A DNA stretch of 5,784 bases from an uncultured Anaerolineae bacterium (GTDB taxonomy: Bacteria; Chloroflexota; Anaerolineae; B4-G1; DUEL01): NCBI GenBank assembly GCA_937942115.1, contig CALDFY010000282.1, positions 1-5,784 of the forward strand. Reading direction: 5' to 3'. Shown piece after piece: positions 1-5,624 of this stretch; the first letter of the stretch is position 1; each line of letters begins with the position of its first letter. Made by a program: the position numbers and the translations under genes. The notes below the pieces were generated by a model. That model worked only from the letters and a program-made list of their open reading frames with translations. It did no database searches and was not told the origin of the DNA.

Positions 1-15
1 CGGCCCTTCGGGCCG
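1..15 (-). terminator. Possible terminator hairpin downstream of the second ABC gene, at the window edge
   Basis: CGGCCC-TTC-GGGCCG is a perfect inverted repeat with 6-bp arms and a 3-nt loop, beginning 19 nt after the stop codon of the ABC gene at 34-1950. Its position suits a transcription terminator for the marR-ABC-ABC unit. The sequence that would carry a U-tract lies outside the window, so intrinsic termination cannot be confirmed. In such GC-rich DNA a short hairpin can also arise by chance. Confidence 0.35.
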
Positions 16-33
16 CCGCCGCCACCCCAACCC

Positions 34-1950
34 TCATACCGGCTCAAACTGGCTGTTGTACAACTCCGCGTAGAAGCCCCCGCGCGCCATCAACTCCTCG
101 TGCGTCCCCTGCTCCACGATGTTGCCGTCCCGCACCACCAGGATCAGGTCGGCGTTGCGGATGGTGGAGAGGCGGTGGGCAATGACGAAACTGGTCCGTC
201 CCCGCATCAGTTCGTCCATCGCTTCCTGGATGAGCAACTCGGTGTGGGTGTCCACTGAACTGGTCGCCTCGTCCAGAATCAGCATGGGCGGGTCCGCCAG
301 GAACGCGCGCGCAATGGTCAGCAACTGCTTCTGCCCCTGGGAGATGTTGGTCATCTCCTCGTTGATGACGGTGTTGTATCCCTCCGGAAGCGTGCGGATG
401 TAGCGGTCCACGCGGGCCGCCCGGGCCGCCGCCACCACCTCCTCGTCCGTCGCGTCCTCCCGACCGTAGCGGATGTTCTCCAGAATCGTCCCGCTGAAGA
501 GCCAGGTGTCCTGCAGGACCATGCCGAAGAGCCGCCGCACGTCGGCGCGGGCGAACTGGCGGACGTCATAGCCGTCTATCCGGATGGCCCCGTCGTCCAC
601 GTCGTAGAAGCGCATCAGGAGTTTGACCAGGGTCGTCTTGCCCGCGCCGGTGGGCCCGACAATGGCGACCCTCTGGCCGGGCCGGATGCGGGCGGAGAAG
701 CCCCGGATGACCGGCGTATCGGGCACATAGCGGAAGTGCACGTTCTGGAATTCTACCTCCCCGTCCACCTGCTCCAGCCGGACCGGATACTCCGGGTCGG
801 GCGACTCCTCCTCGGACTCCAGGAACTCAAAGACCCGCTCCGCCGCCGCGACGGTCTGCTGGAGAATGTTGGAGATGTTCGCCAGTTGGGTGATGGGCTC
901 CGTGAAGCCCCGGATGTACTGGGTGAAGGCCTGGATGTCGCCCAGCGCGATGCGCCCCTGGAAGGCCAGGTAGCCGCCGGTGATGACCACGCCCACGTAG
1001 CCCAGGTTGCTGACGAAGCGCATCATCGGCATCAGGATACCGGAGATGAACTGGGCCTTCCAGGCCACGTCGTAGAGGGCCTCGTTGTACTCGTCAAACC
1101 GGCGCAAACTCTTCTCCTCGCCGTTGAAGGCCTTCACCACGACGTGCGCGCCGAAGGTCTCCTCCACGTGTCCGTTCACCTTGCCCAGGTAGGCCTGTTG
1201 CCCGGCGAAGAACCGCTGGGAGTTGCGGATGATGACGGTGACCAGCCCGGAAGAGAGCGGAATCACCAGGAGTGCCACCAGCGTCATCTGCCAGGAAATG
1301 GAAAGCATCATCGCCAGCATGCCGATGACGGTGACGAACGAGGTGACCGTCTGCATCAGACTCTGGTTGAGGGTCTGGTTGACGGTGTCCACGTCGTTGG
1401 TGAGGCGGGAGAGGATTTCCCCGTGCTGGGTCCCGTCAAAGTACCGGAACGGCATGCGGTGGATTTTCTCCATGACGTCCCGGCGCATCTGGTAGGTGAC
1501 CCGGACCGCGACGTTGGTCATCAGCCAGCCCTGGGCGTAACTGAGGGCCGTAGAGAGGATGTAGAGCCCCAGGACAGTCAGCAGGATGCGACCGATCGCG
1601 GCGAAGTCAATGGCCCCTGTGCCGGTCAGTTGGGCGACCAGCCCCTCAAAGAGTTTGGTGGTGGCGGTGCCCAGGATTTTGGGCCCGAAGATGGAGAAGA
1701 GGGTGGAGCCGGCGGCCATGACGAAGACGGCCAGAATGGTCAGCCGGTACGGGCCCAGGTAGGCCAGGAGTTTGCGCATCGTCCCGGCGAAGTCGCGGGG
1801 CTTCTCCACCGGCCCCATCATCAGATGGCCGGGCCCGCCCCCGGGGCGGCCCATCGGCCCGGGAGGACGGACAAGCCGCTCGGGCCGGAGCCCACCCCCC
1901 GGCCCGGCGCGCAGGTCAGCGGCAGGAAATGGACGGTTGGATGGGGTCAT
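34..1950 (-). CDS. ABC exporter half-transporter, catalytic (canonical) subunit of a heterodimer
   Basis: Fused membrane and ATPase exporter subunit, 638 residues, expected in the cytoplasmic membrane as a heterodimer with the product of 1967-4228. After a Gly/Pro/Met-rich tail (about 1-53), six membrane segments lie around 68-88, 119-143, 204-219, 222-241, 302-330 and 336-365. The ATPase domain has an A-loop Tyr408, Walker A GPTGAGKTT (432-440), Q-loop Gln480, signature NISQGQ (535-540, Gln replacing the first Gly of LSGGQ), Walker B LILDE with catalytic Glu561, D-loop SSVD and switch His592. Intact Glu and His with a deviant signature match the TM288/BmrD/LmrD side of asymmetric exporters (family knowledge). 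I chose the ATG at 1950 because AGGAG (1955-1959) precedes it by 4 nt; the in-frame TTG at 1965 would lie upstream of that site. It starts 16 nt after the upstream stop, so the two are probably cotranscribed and translationally coupled. Substrate unknown (drugs or lipids are usual). Confidence 0.95.
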   Translation of the reverse strand: MTPSNRPFPAADLRAGPGGGLRPERLVRPPGPMGRPGGGPGHLMMGPVEKPRDFAGTMRKLLAYLGPYRLTILAVFVMAAGSTLFSIFGPKILGTATTKLFEGLVAQLTGTGAIDFAAIGRILLTVLGLYILSTALSYAQGWLMTNVAVRVTYQMRRDVMEKIHRMPFRYFDGTQHGEILSRLTNDVDTVNQTLNQSLMQTVTSFVTVIGMLAMMLSISWQMTLVALLVIPLSSGLVTVIIRNSQRFFAGQQAYLGKVNGHVEETFGAHVVVKAFNGEEKSLRRFDEYNEALYDVAWKAQFISGILMPMMRFVSNLGYVGVVITGGYLAFQGRIALGDIQAFTQYIRGFTEPITQLANISNILQQTVAAAERVFEFLESEEESPDPEYPVRLEQVDGEVEFQNVHFRYVPDTPVIRGFSARIRPGQRVAIVGPTGAGKTTLVKLLMRFYDVDDGAIRIDGYDVRQFARADVRRLFGMVLQDTWLFSGTILENIRYGREDATDEEVVAAARAARVDRYIRTLPEGYNTVINEEMTNISQGQKQLLTIARAFLADPPMLILDEATSSVDTHTELLIQEAMDELMRGRTSFVIAHRLSTIRNADLILVVRDGNIVEQGTHEELMARGGFYAELYNSQFEPV

Positions 1951-1966
1951 AGTACTCCTGCGCAAA

Positions 1967-4228
1967 TTAATTTTGCGCCACGGCCTTCAACTGGGAGAGG
2001 GCAATCTCCCGATAGATGTCGCACGTCGCCATCAGTTCTGCGTGGGTCCCCTGGCCGACGATGCGGCCCTCGTCCAGGACCAGAATCCAGTCGGCGTCCT
2101 TGATGGTCGCCACCCGCTGGGAGACGATGATGACGGTGCTATCCCCCACGTACTCCCGCAGGGCCCGCCGCAGCTGCCGGTCGGTGCGATAGTCCAGCGA
2201 GGAGAAGCAGTCGTCAAAGATGTAGATGGACGGTTGCTTGACCAGCGCGCGGGCAATGGTGAGCCGCTGTCTTTGTCCGCCGGAGAAGTTGGCCCCATGC
2301 TGGGCGACCTCCGCCTCCAGGGGGGAGCGGCCGTCGTCACCGGTGCGGGAAAGGATGATGTCGTGGGCCTGGGCGACCTCCAGTGCCTTCATCAGCCGCT
2401 CCTCGGGCGCGTCCTCGTCGGCGAAGCGCAGGTTGCTGGCGATGGTGCCGCTGAAGAGATGGCTCTGCTGCGGGACGTAGCCGATGCGGCCCCGCAGGTC
2501 CTTCAGCCGCACCTGGCGGATGTCCACCCCGCCGATGCGGATTTCCCCTTCCGTCACGTCGTAGAAGCGCGGGAGGAGGTTGATGAGGGTGGACTTGCCG
2601 GAGCCGGTGGTGCCAATGACGCCCACTGTCTCCCCGGCGCGAATCGTGAAGTTGATGTCCCGCAGGACGTCCTCCTCGGCCCCCGGATAGCGGAAGGAGA
2701 CGCCCCGGAACTCCACCGTCGGCGTGAAAGGCTCCGGGAAGGAGATGGGTGTCTCGGAGTCCTGGATGCTCACGTCGGTCTCCAGCACGTCGGCAATCCG
2801 ATTGGCCGCGACATCTACCCGGGGGAGCATAGCGAAGAGTATGGAAATCATTGCGAAAGAGAAGAAGACCTGCATCGCGTACTGCAGGAAGGCGATCATA
2901 TCGCCGATGCGCATCGTGGCCTGGGCTACCTGGTGAGCGCCCACCCAGAGGATGAGCACCGTCAGCCCGTTCATCAGAAGCATCGTTACCGGCATCATCA
3001 CCACGGCGACCCGGTTGACGAACAGGAAGGTCCCCGTCAGGTCCCGGTTGGCCTGGTCAAAGCGCCGTTTCTCGTACTCCTGCCGGTTGAAGGCCCGGAC
3101 GACCATCATGCCGGTGAGGTTCTCCCGGGCGACCTGGTTCAGCCGGTCTATGAGGGACTGGATGATTTTGAACCTGGGCAGGGTGATGCTGAAGACCGCC
3201 GCGATCAACCCGACCAGGACCAGGACGCCCAAGGCGATAATCCACATCATAGAGGGGCTCTTGGCGGCAGCGCGGAGGATGGCCCCGATCCCCATCAGTG
3301 GCGCGAAGAAGACCATGCGCAGGACAAACACCATCACCATCTGAATCTGGGTGATGTCGTTGGTGGAGCGGGTGATGAGGGAGGCGGTGGAAAAGCGGTC
3401 CAGTTCGGCGCCGGAGAAGGCCATCACTTTCTCAAAGAAGAGGTGGCGCAGGTCCCGGGCCAGTCCGGCGGCGGTGCGGGCGGCCAGAAAGCCGACGACG
3501 ACGGCCATCGTGGCCGCCAGCAAGGTGAACAGGAGCATCAGTCCCCCGATGCGCAGGAGGTAGGCATTCTGGATTCGCAGGAGGTCCATCCCGAGGGCCT
3601 CGTATTCGGCGCGGACGGCGCGGGCGGCGGCCTGAAGGAGGGCCTTCTCCCCGCCCAGGGCATCAAACCGCCGGTCTATTGCTTCCAGGATGCCCGTTCG
3701 TTGCCCGGCGGGCATGCGGGCCAGCAGGGCAAAGAGGTCGGTGCCGGGCGGGAGTTTGGAGAGGTCAAACCCGCCCATCCCCGGCATCAGCGTCCCGGCC
3801 TGCTCCGGATGAGCCTGGATTTGTTCTATGCCCATCACCAGGACCATCGCGCGGGCGACGGCCGTCTGAAGGCGCGCCACGGCGGTCGGGTCGGCGGGCC
3901 GAAGGACGTAGACCGGCTCCCGGGCCAGCGCGGGGTATTTCCGGACCAGCGCGTCGTAGTCCGGCGAGGAAGTATCCACCAGGACGTACTGGGCCCGGAG
4001 GTCGGCCGCTTCCTCTTCGGTCAGAAACAGAGAGAGGCGCTCCAGGGTGCGGGGGCGCATGGCCTGGGGCACGGCTTCCTCCACCCCGCCCTGCTGGATG
4101 CCCACGTTGACGATGCGGGACATATAGTCCGGCAGCGACAGGTCGGCGTTGGCCTGAACGAACAGCAGGACGATAATGGACAGCACAAAGAGTCGGTAAG
4201 GTTTCAGGTACTTCAAGAGTCGGCGCAT
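1967..4228 (-). CDS. ABC exporter half-transporter, degenerate-site subunit with a large extracellular insertion
   Basis: Membrane and ATPase exporter subunit of 753 residues, well above the usual 570-620. Membrane segments lie near 12-34, 225-250, 298-318, 326-349, 403-429 and 440-468. Between the first and second is an extra hydrophilic stretch of about 180 residues (about 42-222), predicted extracellular. The ATPase domain has A-loop Tyr514, Walker A GTTGSGKST (539-547), Q-loop Gln587 and an intact signature NFSGGQ (647-652). Walker B is IYIFDD, with Asp673 in place of the catalytic Glu, and the switch His is Gln704 (SQRV). These are the marks of the TM287/BmrC/LmrC half of asymmetric heterodimers, so its Walker A/B should form the non-hydrolysing site with the partner's altered signature. 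The ATG at 4228 follows GGAGA (4233-4237) and directly begins MRRLLKYLKPYR, the usual elbow before the first membrane helix. The frame stays open upstream to 4456, but there it runs through the 7-bp repeat and marR, so I rejected the longer start. Confidence 0.95.
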   Translation of the reverse strand: MRRLLKYLKPYRLFVLSIIVLLFVQANADLSLPDYMSRIVNVGIQQGGVEEAVPQAMRPRTLERLSLFLTEEEAADLRAQYVLVDTSSPDYDALVRKYPALAREPVYVLRPADPTAVARLQTAVARAMVLVMGIEQIQAHPEQAGTLMPGMGGFDLSKLPPGTDLFALLARMPAGQRTGILEAIDRRFDALGGEKALLQAAARAVRAEYEALGMDLLRIQNAYLLRIGGLMLLFTLLAATMAVVVGFLAARTAAGLARDLRHLFFEKVMAFSGAELDRFSTASLITRSTNDITQIQMVMVFVLRMVFFAPLMGIGAILRAAAKSPSMMWIIALGVLVLVGLIAAVFSITLPRFKIIQSLIDRLNQVARENLTGMMVVRAFNRQEYEKRRFDQANRDLTGTFLFVNRVAVVMMPVTMLLMNGLTVLILWVGAHQVAQATMRIGDMIAFLQYAMQVFFSFAMISILFAMLPRVDVAANRIADVLETDVSIQDSETPISFPEPFTPTVEFRGVSFRYPGAEEDVLRDINFTIRAGETVGVIGTTGSGKSTLINLLPRFYDVTEGEIRIGGVDIRQVRLKDLRGRIGYVPQQSHLFSGTIASNLRFADEDAPEERLMKALEVAQAHDIILSRTGDDGRSPLEAEVAQHGANFSGGQRQRLTIARALVKQPSIYIFDDCFSSLDYRTDRQLRRALREYVGDSTVIIVSQRVATIKDADWILVLDEGRIVGQGTHAELMATCDIYREIALSQLKAVAQN
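3563..4105 (-). other. Extracellular insertion of the degenerate ABC subunit (residues about 42-222)
   Basis: This part of the 753-residue exporter codes for about 180 residues between membrane segments 1 and 2, where most ABC exporters have a short loop. It is rich in Ala, Arg, Asp and Glu, with likely helices (for example near 60-80, 114-135, 175-215) and a central Gly/Pro/Met-rich turn (GTLMPGMGGFD, 145-155). It has no cysteines and no motif I recognise. From memory, similar long loops occur in clostridial 730-750-residue ABC proteins with the same start and the same marR context, so this looks like a family trait rather than a local insertion. Possible roles are substrate capture, partner recognition or an outer gate, all inferred. 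Confidence 0.7.
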
Positions 4229-4239
4229 GGTTTCTCCGG

Positions 4240-4281
4240 TCGCAAGTTGCAAGGAGCAGGTCGCAGGGAGCAGGTCGCAGG
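4240..4281. repeat. 7-bp-period tandem repeat, six units, between marR and the first ABC gene
   Basis: On the minus strand the stretch reads as six consecutive heptamers: CCTGCGA, CCTGCTC, CCTGCGA, CCTGCTC, CTTGCAA, CTTGCGA. The core TGC holds its place in every unit. The first four form a perfect 14-bp duplication (4253-4266 and 4267-4280 on the plus strand). The repeat fills 42 of the 55 bases between the marR stop and the ABC start and ends just before the GGAGA ribosome binding site (4233-4237). It lies outside both reading frames as I call them. Confidence 0.85.
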
Positions 4282-4283
4282 GG

Positions 4284-4730
4284 CTATTCCCGGTCCTCGT
4301 CCGCTTCCAGCCTCCGCAGGAGTTTGCCCAGGATATGATGGAAGAGGGTTCGCTCCTCAGTGGAGAGGGACTGGAGGAGCTGTTCCAAAACATGGCGGCG
4401 GTCGGCCCGGACCTGCTCCAGCAGTTGGGCCCCCTGGGGAGTGAGGGCGACGACAACGGAACGGCGGTCGGTCAGGTCGGGCCGGCGCTCTACCAGCCCT
4501 CCCTCCAGGAGCCGGTCCACGATGCCCGTCATAGAGGCCGCGCTCTGATAGGTCGCGGCGGCCAGGTCGCCCATCCGCATAGATTGCCCTTCCGCCTGCT
4601 CCAGAGAGCAGAGGGCCATGAACTGAGGGAACGTCAGCCCGTAGCGGGCCAGGTCGCGCGCGAAGCGGGCCCGCAACGCTCCCATCAGTTGAGAGAGGCG
4701 TATCCCCAGGTCTTCCAGGTTGTCCTCCAT
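4284..4730 (-). CDS. MarR-family winged-helix transcriptional regulator
   Basis: A 148-residue protein, a normal length for MarR proteins, which act in the cytoplasm as homodimers and usually repress neighbouring transporter genes until a small ligand binds. The amino-terminal helix (about 5-28) and the carboxy-terminal helices (about 100-142) would form the dimer interface. The DNA-binding core has a helix-turn-helix at about 52-77, with recognition helix around QSAASMTGIVDRLLEGG (62-78). The wing is RRPDLTDRRSVVVALTPQG (82-100) and contains the DxxDRR signature typical of the family. There is a single cysteine, Cys41. The ATG at 4730 follows GGAG with a short 3-nt spacer. It is the first gene after the promoter at 4812-4840 and lies 55 nt upstream of the ABC exporter pair, so autoregulation and control of the exporter are the obvious inference. 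The ligand cannot be predicted. Confidence 0.93.
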   Translation of the reverse strand: MEDNLEDLGIRLSQLMGALRARFARDLARYGLTFPQFMALCSLEQAEGQSMRMGDLAAATYQSAASMTGIVDRLLEGGLVERRPDLTDRRSVVVALTPQGAQLLEQVRADRRHVLEQLLQSLSTEERTLFHHILGKLLRRLEADEDRE

Positions 4731-4763
4731 CGGCTCCGGTGAAAAATTCGGGGGCGATGACCT

Positions 4764-4776
4764 CGCTCCCTGAGCG
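4764..4776. promoter_or_regulatory. Short inverted repeat in the marR leader
   Basis: CGCTC-CCT-GAGCG has perfect 5-bp arms around 3 nt and lies between the predicted transcription start and the marR start codon. It could be a small leader hairpin or a second regulator site. It is short enough in GC-rich DNA that chance is a real alternative. Confidence 0.3.
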
Positions 4777-4791
4777 GTGTTGCTTTACAGT

Positions 4792-4803
4792 CAAAATATT
4801 TTG
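4792..4803. promoter_or_regulatory. 12-bp perfect palindrome CAAAATATTTTG, candidate MarR operator
   Basis: This perfect AT-rich palindrome stands out from its GC-rich surroundings. It begins 8 bp downstream of the predicted -10 element (4812-4817), so it would sit over or just after the transcription start. MarR proteins bind AT-rich palindromes as dimers and often repress from this position (family knowledge). That this protein binds here is inferred. A shorter palindrome of the same CAAA...TTTG form lies at 4911-4920. Confidence 0.6.
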
Positions 4804-4811
4804 CGGTGTGA

Positions 4812-4840
4812 AGTTTACCACTGCGGGGCTGTTTTGTCAA
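4812..4840 (-). promoter_or_regulatory. Sigma-70-type promoter of the marR-ABC-ABC unit
   Basis: Read on the minus strand, a consensus -35 TTGACA (4835-4840) is followed after exactly 17 bp by TAAACT (4812-4817), which matches 4 of 6 bases of TATAAT including the first two and last. Transcription should start near 4805, giving a leader of about 75 nt before the marR ATG. No comparable promoter was found in front of either ABC gene, which supports a single transcript. Confidence 0.72.
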
Positions 4841-4882
4841 GGGGCGAAAACTGGGGAATATGGGGCGGGGAAAGAGCAGGGG
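4841..4882 (+). other. G-tract cluster, possible G-quadruplex, next to the marR -35 element
   Basis: Five GGGG runs lie on the plus strand at 4841-4844, 4853-4856, 4862-4865, 4867-4870 and 4879-4882, separated by 8, 5, 1 and 8 bases. Four runs are enough for a quadruplex, although 8-base loops slightly exceed the common 7-base limit. The cluster touches the -35 element of the minus-strand promoter and lies on its template strand. Any effect on transcription is speculative. Confidence 0.4.
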
Positions 4883-4915
4883 TTTGAGACGGGCGACAGA
4901 CCGTTCCCCTCAAAC

Positions 4916-4997
4916 GTTTGGGAGAGGACGCGGAAAAACGCGGAGGGACGCGGATTTTCCGTGTTTTCCGCGCTCGTCCGCGTCCTGTTTTCCAAAC
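4916..4997. repeat. 82-bp imperfect palindrome with an internal 10-bp triple repeat
   Basis: Three paired blocks nest around a centre near 4956: GTTTGG (4916-4921) with CCAAAC (4992-4997), AGGACGCGGA (4925-4934) with TCCGCGTCCT (4977-4986), and CGCGGA (4939-4944) with TCCGCG (4967-4972). The left arm is itself a 10-bp-period triplet, GGACGCGGAA, AAACGCGGAG, GGACGCGGAT (4926-4955). It begins 21 bp past the stop of the gene at 5019-5510, so a folded transcript could mark that gene's 3' end. No T-run follows on the minus strand, so it is not a standard intrinsic terminator. A mobile or REP-like intergenic repeat is the more likely reading. Confidence 0.65.
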
Positions 4998-5018
4998 AGT
5001 CAGGTGGGAGTGCGCCGG

Positions 5019-5510
5019 TTACTCGGCGGGTGGGGACTCCACCGTAATTTCCACGGTCACATACCCGTTATTGTCCGTGACGATGTCGTCGTTGATCCGG
5101 AGGTACAGCAGGCCGAACGCATCGGATTGGAACGTCACCCCCCGTCCAACGTAGAACGGATGCCCGTCTTCGCCGATGCGCCCGATCAGACAGCCGCCGA
5201 CCCCATTGGGCAGCGGGTAGTATGAAGGGGCCGGGTATCGGGAGGGCGACGCTCCCTCCGGCCCGATAAATCCGACTTCCGGCGAGTAGAGCCAGCGTCC
5301 CCGGGCGACAATCGTCACCACATCGCCGGGATGGACGAAAATCCCCATGCTCTGCCAGCCCCGGTAGGCATAGACCCGCTGCTCCGTGAGGTCAGCCTTC
5401 TGAACGGGGACTCCATCGGCGCGCAGGACGGCGCCCACGAAGATGACCAGCGCCGCAATAGAGAGAGCGATCAACATCCACAGGCGGATGAGGACCTGTA
5501 GTTTCATCAT
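5019..5510 (-). CDS. Membrane-anchored protein with a PA-IL/LecA-like calcium-binding lectin fold
   Basis: A 163-residue protein. Residues about 7-29 form one hydrophobic segment (uncleaved anchor or signal peptide; no lipobox cysteine or clear cleavage site), followed by a secreted beta-rich domain from about 45 to 157. The pattern follows LecA (PA-IL) of Pseudomonas aeruginosa: GDVVTIVARGRW (62-73) against GDVITIVAAGW, then GPEG (83-86), GGCLIGRIG (105-113) and the end INDDIVTDNNGYVTVEI (139-155) against YNDVPGTYGNNSGSFSVNI. The calcium-site residues appear kept: Tyr75, Asp141, Thr145, Asn147 and Asn148 would match LecA Tyr36, Asp100, Thr104, Asn107 and Asn108. The LecA sugar contacts His50 and Gln53 have no clear match, so galactose binding is not implied. 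The start is set by GGAGGTGA (5512-5519); ATG at 5510 or, with better spacing, 5507. The frame stays open upstream into the 51-bp repeats, which I take as non-coding. Alignment was by eye, from memory. Confidence 0.75.
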   Translation of the reverse strand: MMKLQVLIRLWMLIALSIAALVIFVGAVLRADGVPVQKADLTEQRVYAYRGWQSMGIFVHPGDVVTIVARGRWLYSPEVGFIGPEGASPSRYPAPSYYPLPNGVGGCLIGRIGEDGHPFYVGRGVTFQSDAFGLLYLRINDDIVTDNNGYVTVEITVESPPAE

Positions 5511-5511
5511 G

Positions 5512-5519
5512 TCACCTCC
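5512..5519 (-). promoter_or_regulatory. Strong ribosome binding site fixing the start of the lectin-like gene
   Basis: GGAGGTGA on the minus strand is a full complement of the 16S rRNA tail. GGAGG lies 4 nt before the ATG at 5510 and 7 nt before the adjacent in-frame ATG at 5507. It rules out the longer frame that starts in the repeats. Confidence 0.85.
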
Positions 5520-5535
5520 GGTGAAGCAATACATA

Positions 5536-5553
5536 AATCCGGCCCTTCGGATT
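5536..5553. promoter_or_regulatory. Inverted repeat upstream of the lectin-like gene
   Basis: AATCCG-GCCCTT-CGGATT has perfect 6-bp arms and a 6-nt loop, 26 nt upstream of the start codon. It could be a leader hairpin or an operator. No convincing -35/-10 pair was found nearby (the AT-rich TTTATGTATT at about 5530-5539 is too close to the ribosome binding site to place a good start), so its role is open. Confidence 0.35.
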
Positions 5554-5580
5554 CGGCCTGACGCCGTTCCGTTGTCGGAC

Positions 5581-5594
5581 GGGCTTCTGAGCCC
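5581..5594. repeat. Small hairpin GGGCT-TCTG-AGCCC in the spacer
   Basis: Perfect 5-bp arms with a 4-nt loop, in the spacer between the 51-bp repeat array and the lectin-like gene. The rest of the spacer (5520-5624) holds only this, the inverted repeat at 5536-5553, and no gene or clear promoter that I can see. Confidence 0.3.
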
Positions 5595-5624
5595 AGTGGC
5601 ACTAACTTTTCTGCGCGCTCGCCC

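Noticed and set aside
1951..1965. TTG start at 1965 for the second ABC gene
   Set aside because: It would place the AGGAG site inside the coding region and has no site of its own. ATG at 1950 fits better.
736..2103. Plus-strand open frame of 455 codons antisense to the second ABC gene
   Set aside because: Same shadow effect. The product is His/Asp/Gly-rich without recognisable motifs, and the opposite strand encodes a clear full ABC protein.
1772..4444. Long plus-strand open frame (890 codons) antisense to the first ABC gene
   Set aside because: It is a shadow of the minus-strand gene: the product is low-complexity, rich in Gly, His, Asp and Gln, with no domain, and it spans two gene boundaries on the other strand. 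High GC content at third positions keeps such frames open.
4229..4456. Amino-terminal extension of the first ABC gene into marR
   Set aside because: The extension overlaps marR in another frame and reads through the heptamer repeat. The ATG at 4228 has its own ribosome binding site and begins exactly at the usual elbow sequence.
4739..5225. Several plus-strand frames across the marR upstream region
   Set aside because: They run through the G-tracts, the palindrome and the antisense of the lectin-like gene, lack ribosome binding sites that I can see, and give no recognisable protein.
5540..5550. 11-bp match CGGCCCTTCGG shared between 1-11 and 5540-5550
   Set aside because: In a GC-rich window of this size several exact matches of this length are expected by chance, and the surrounding bases differ.
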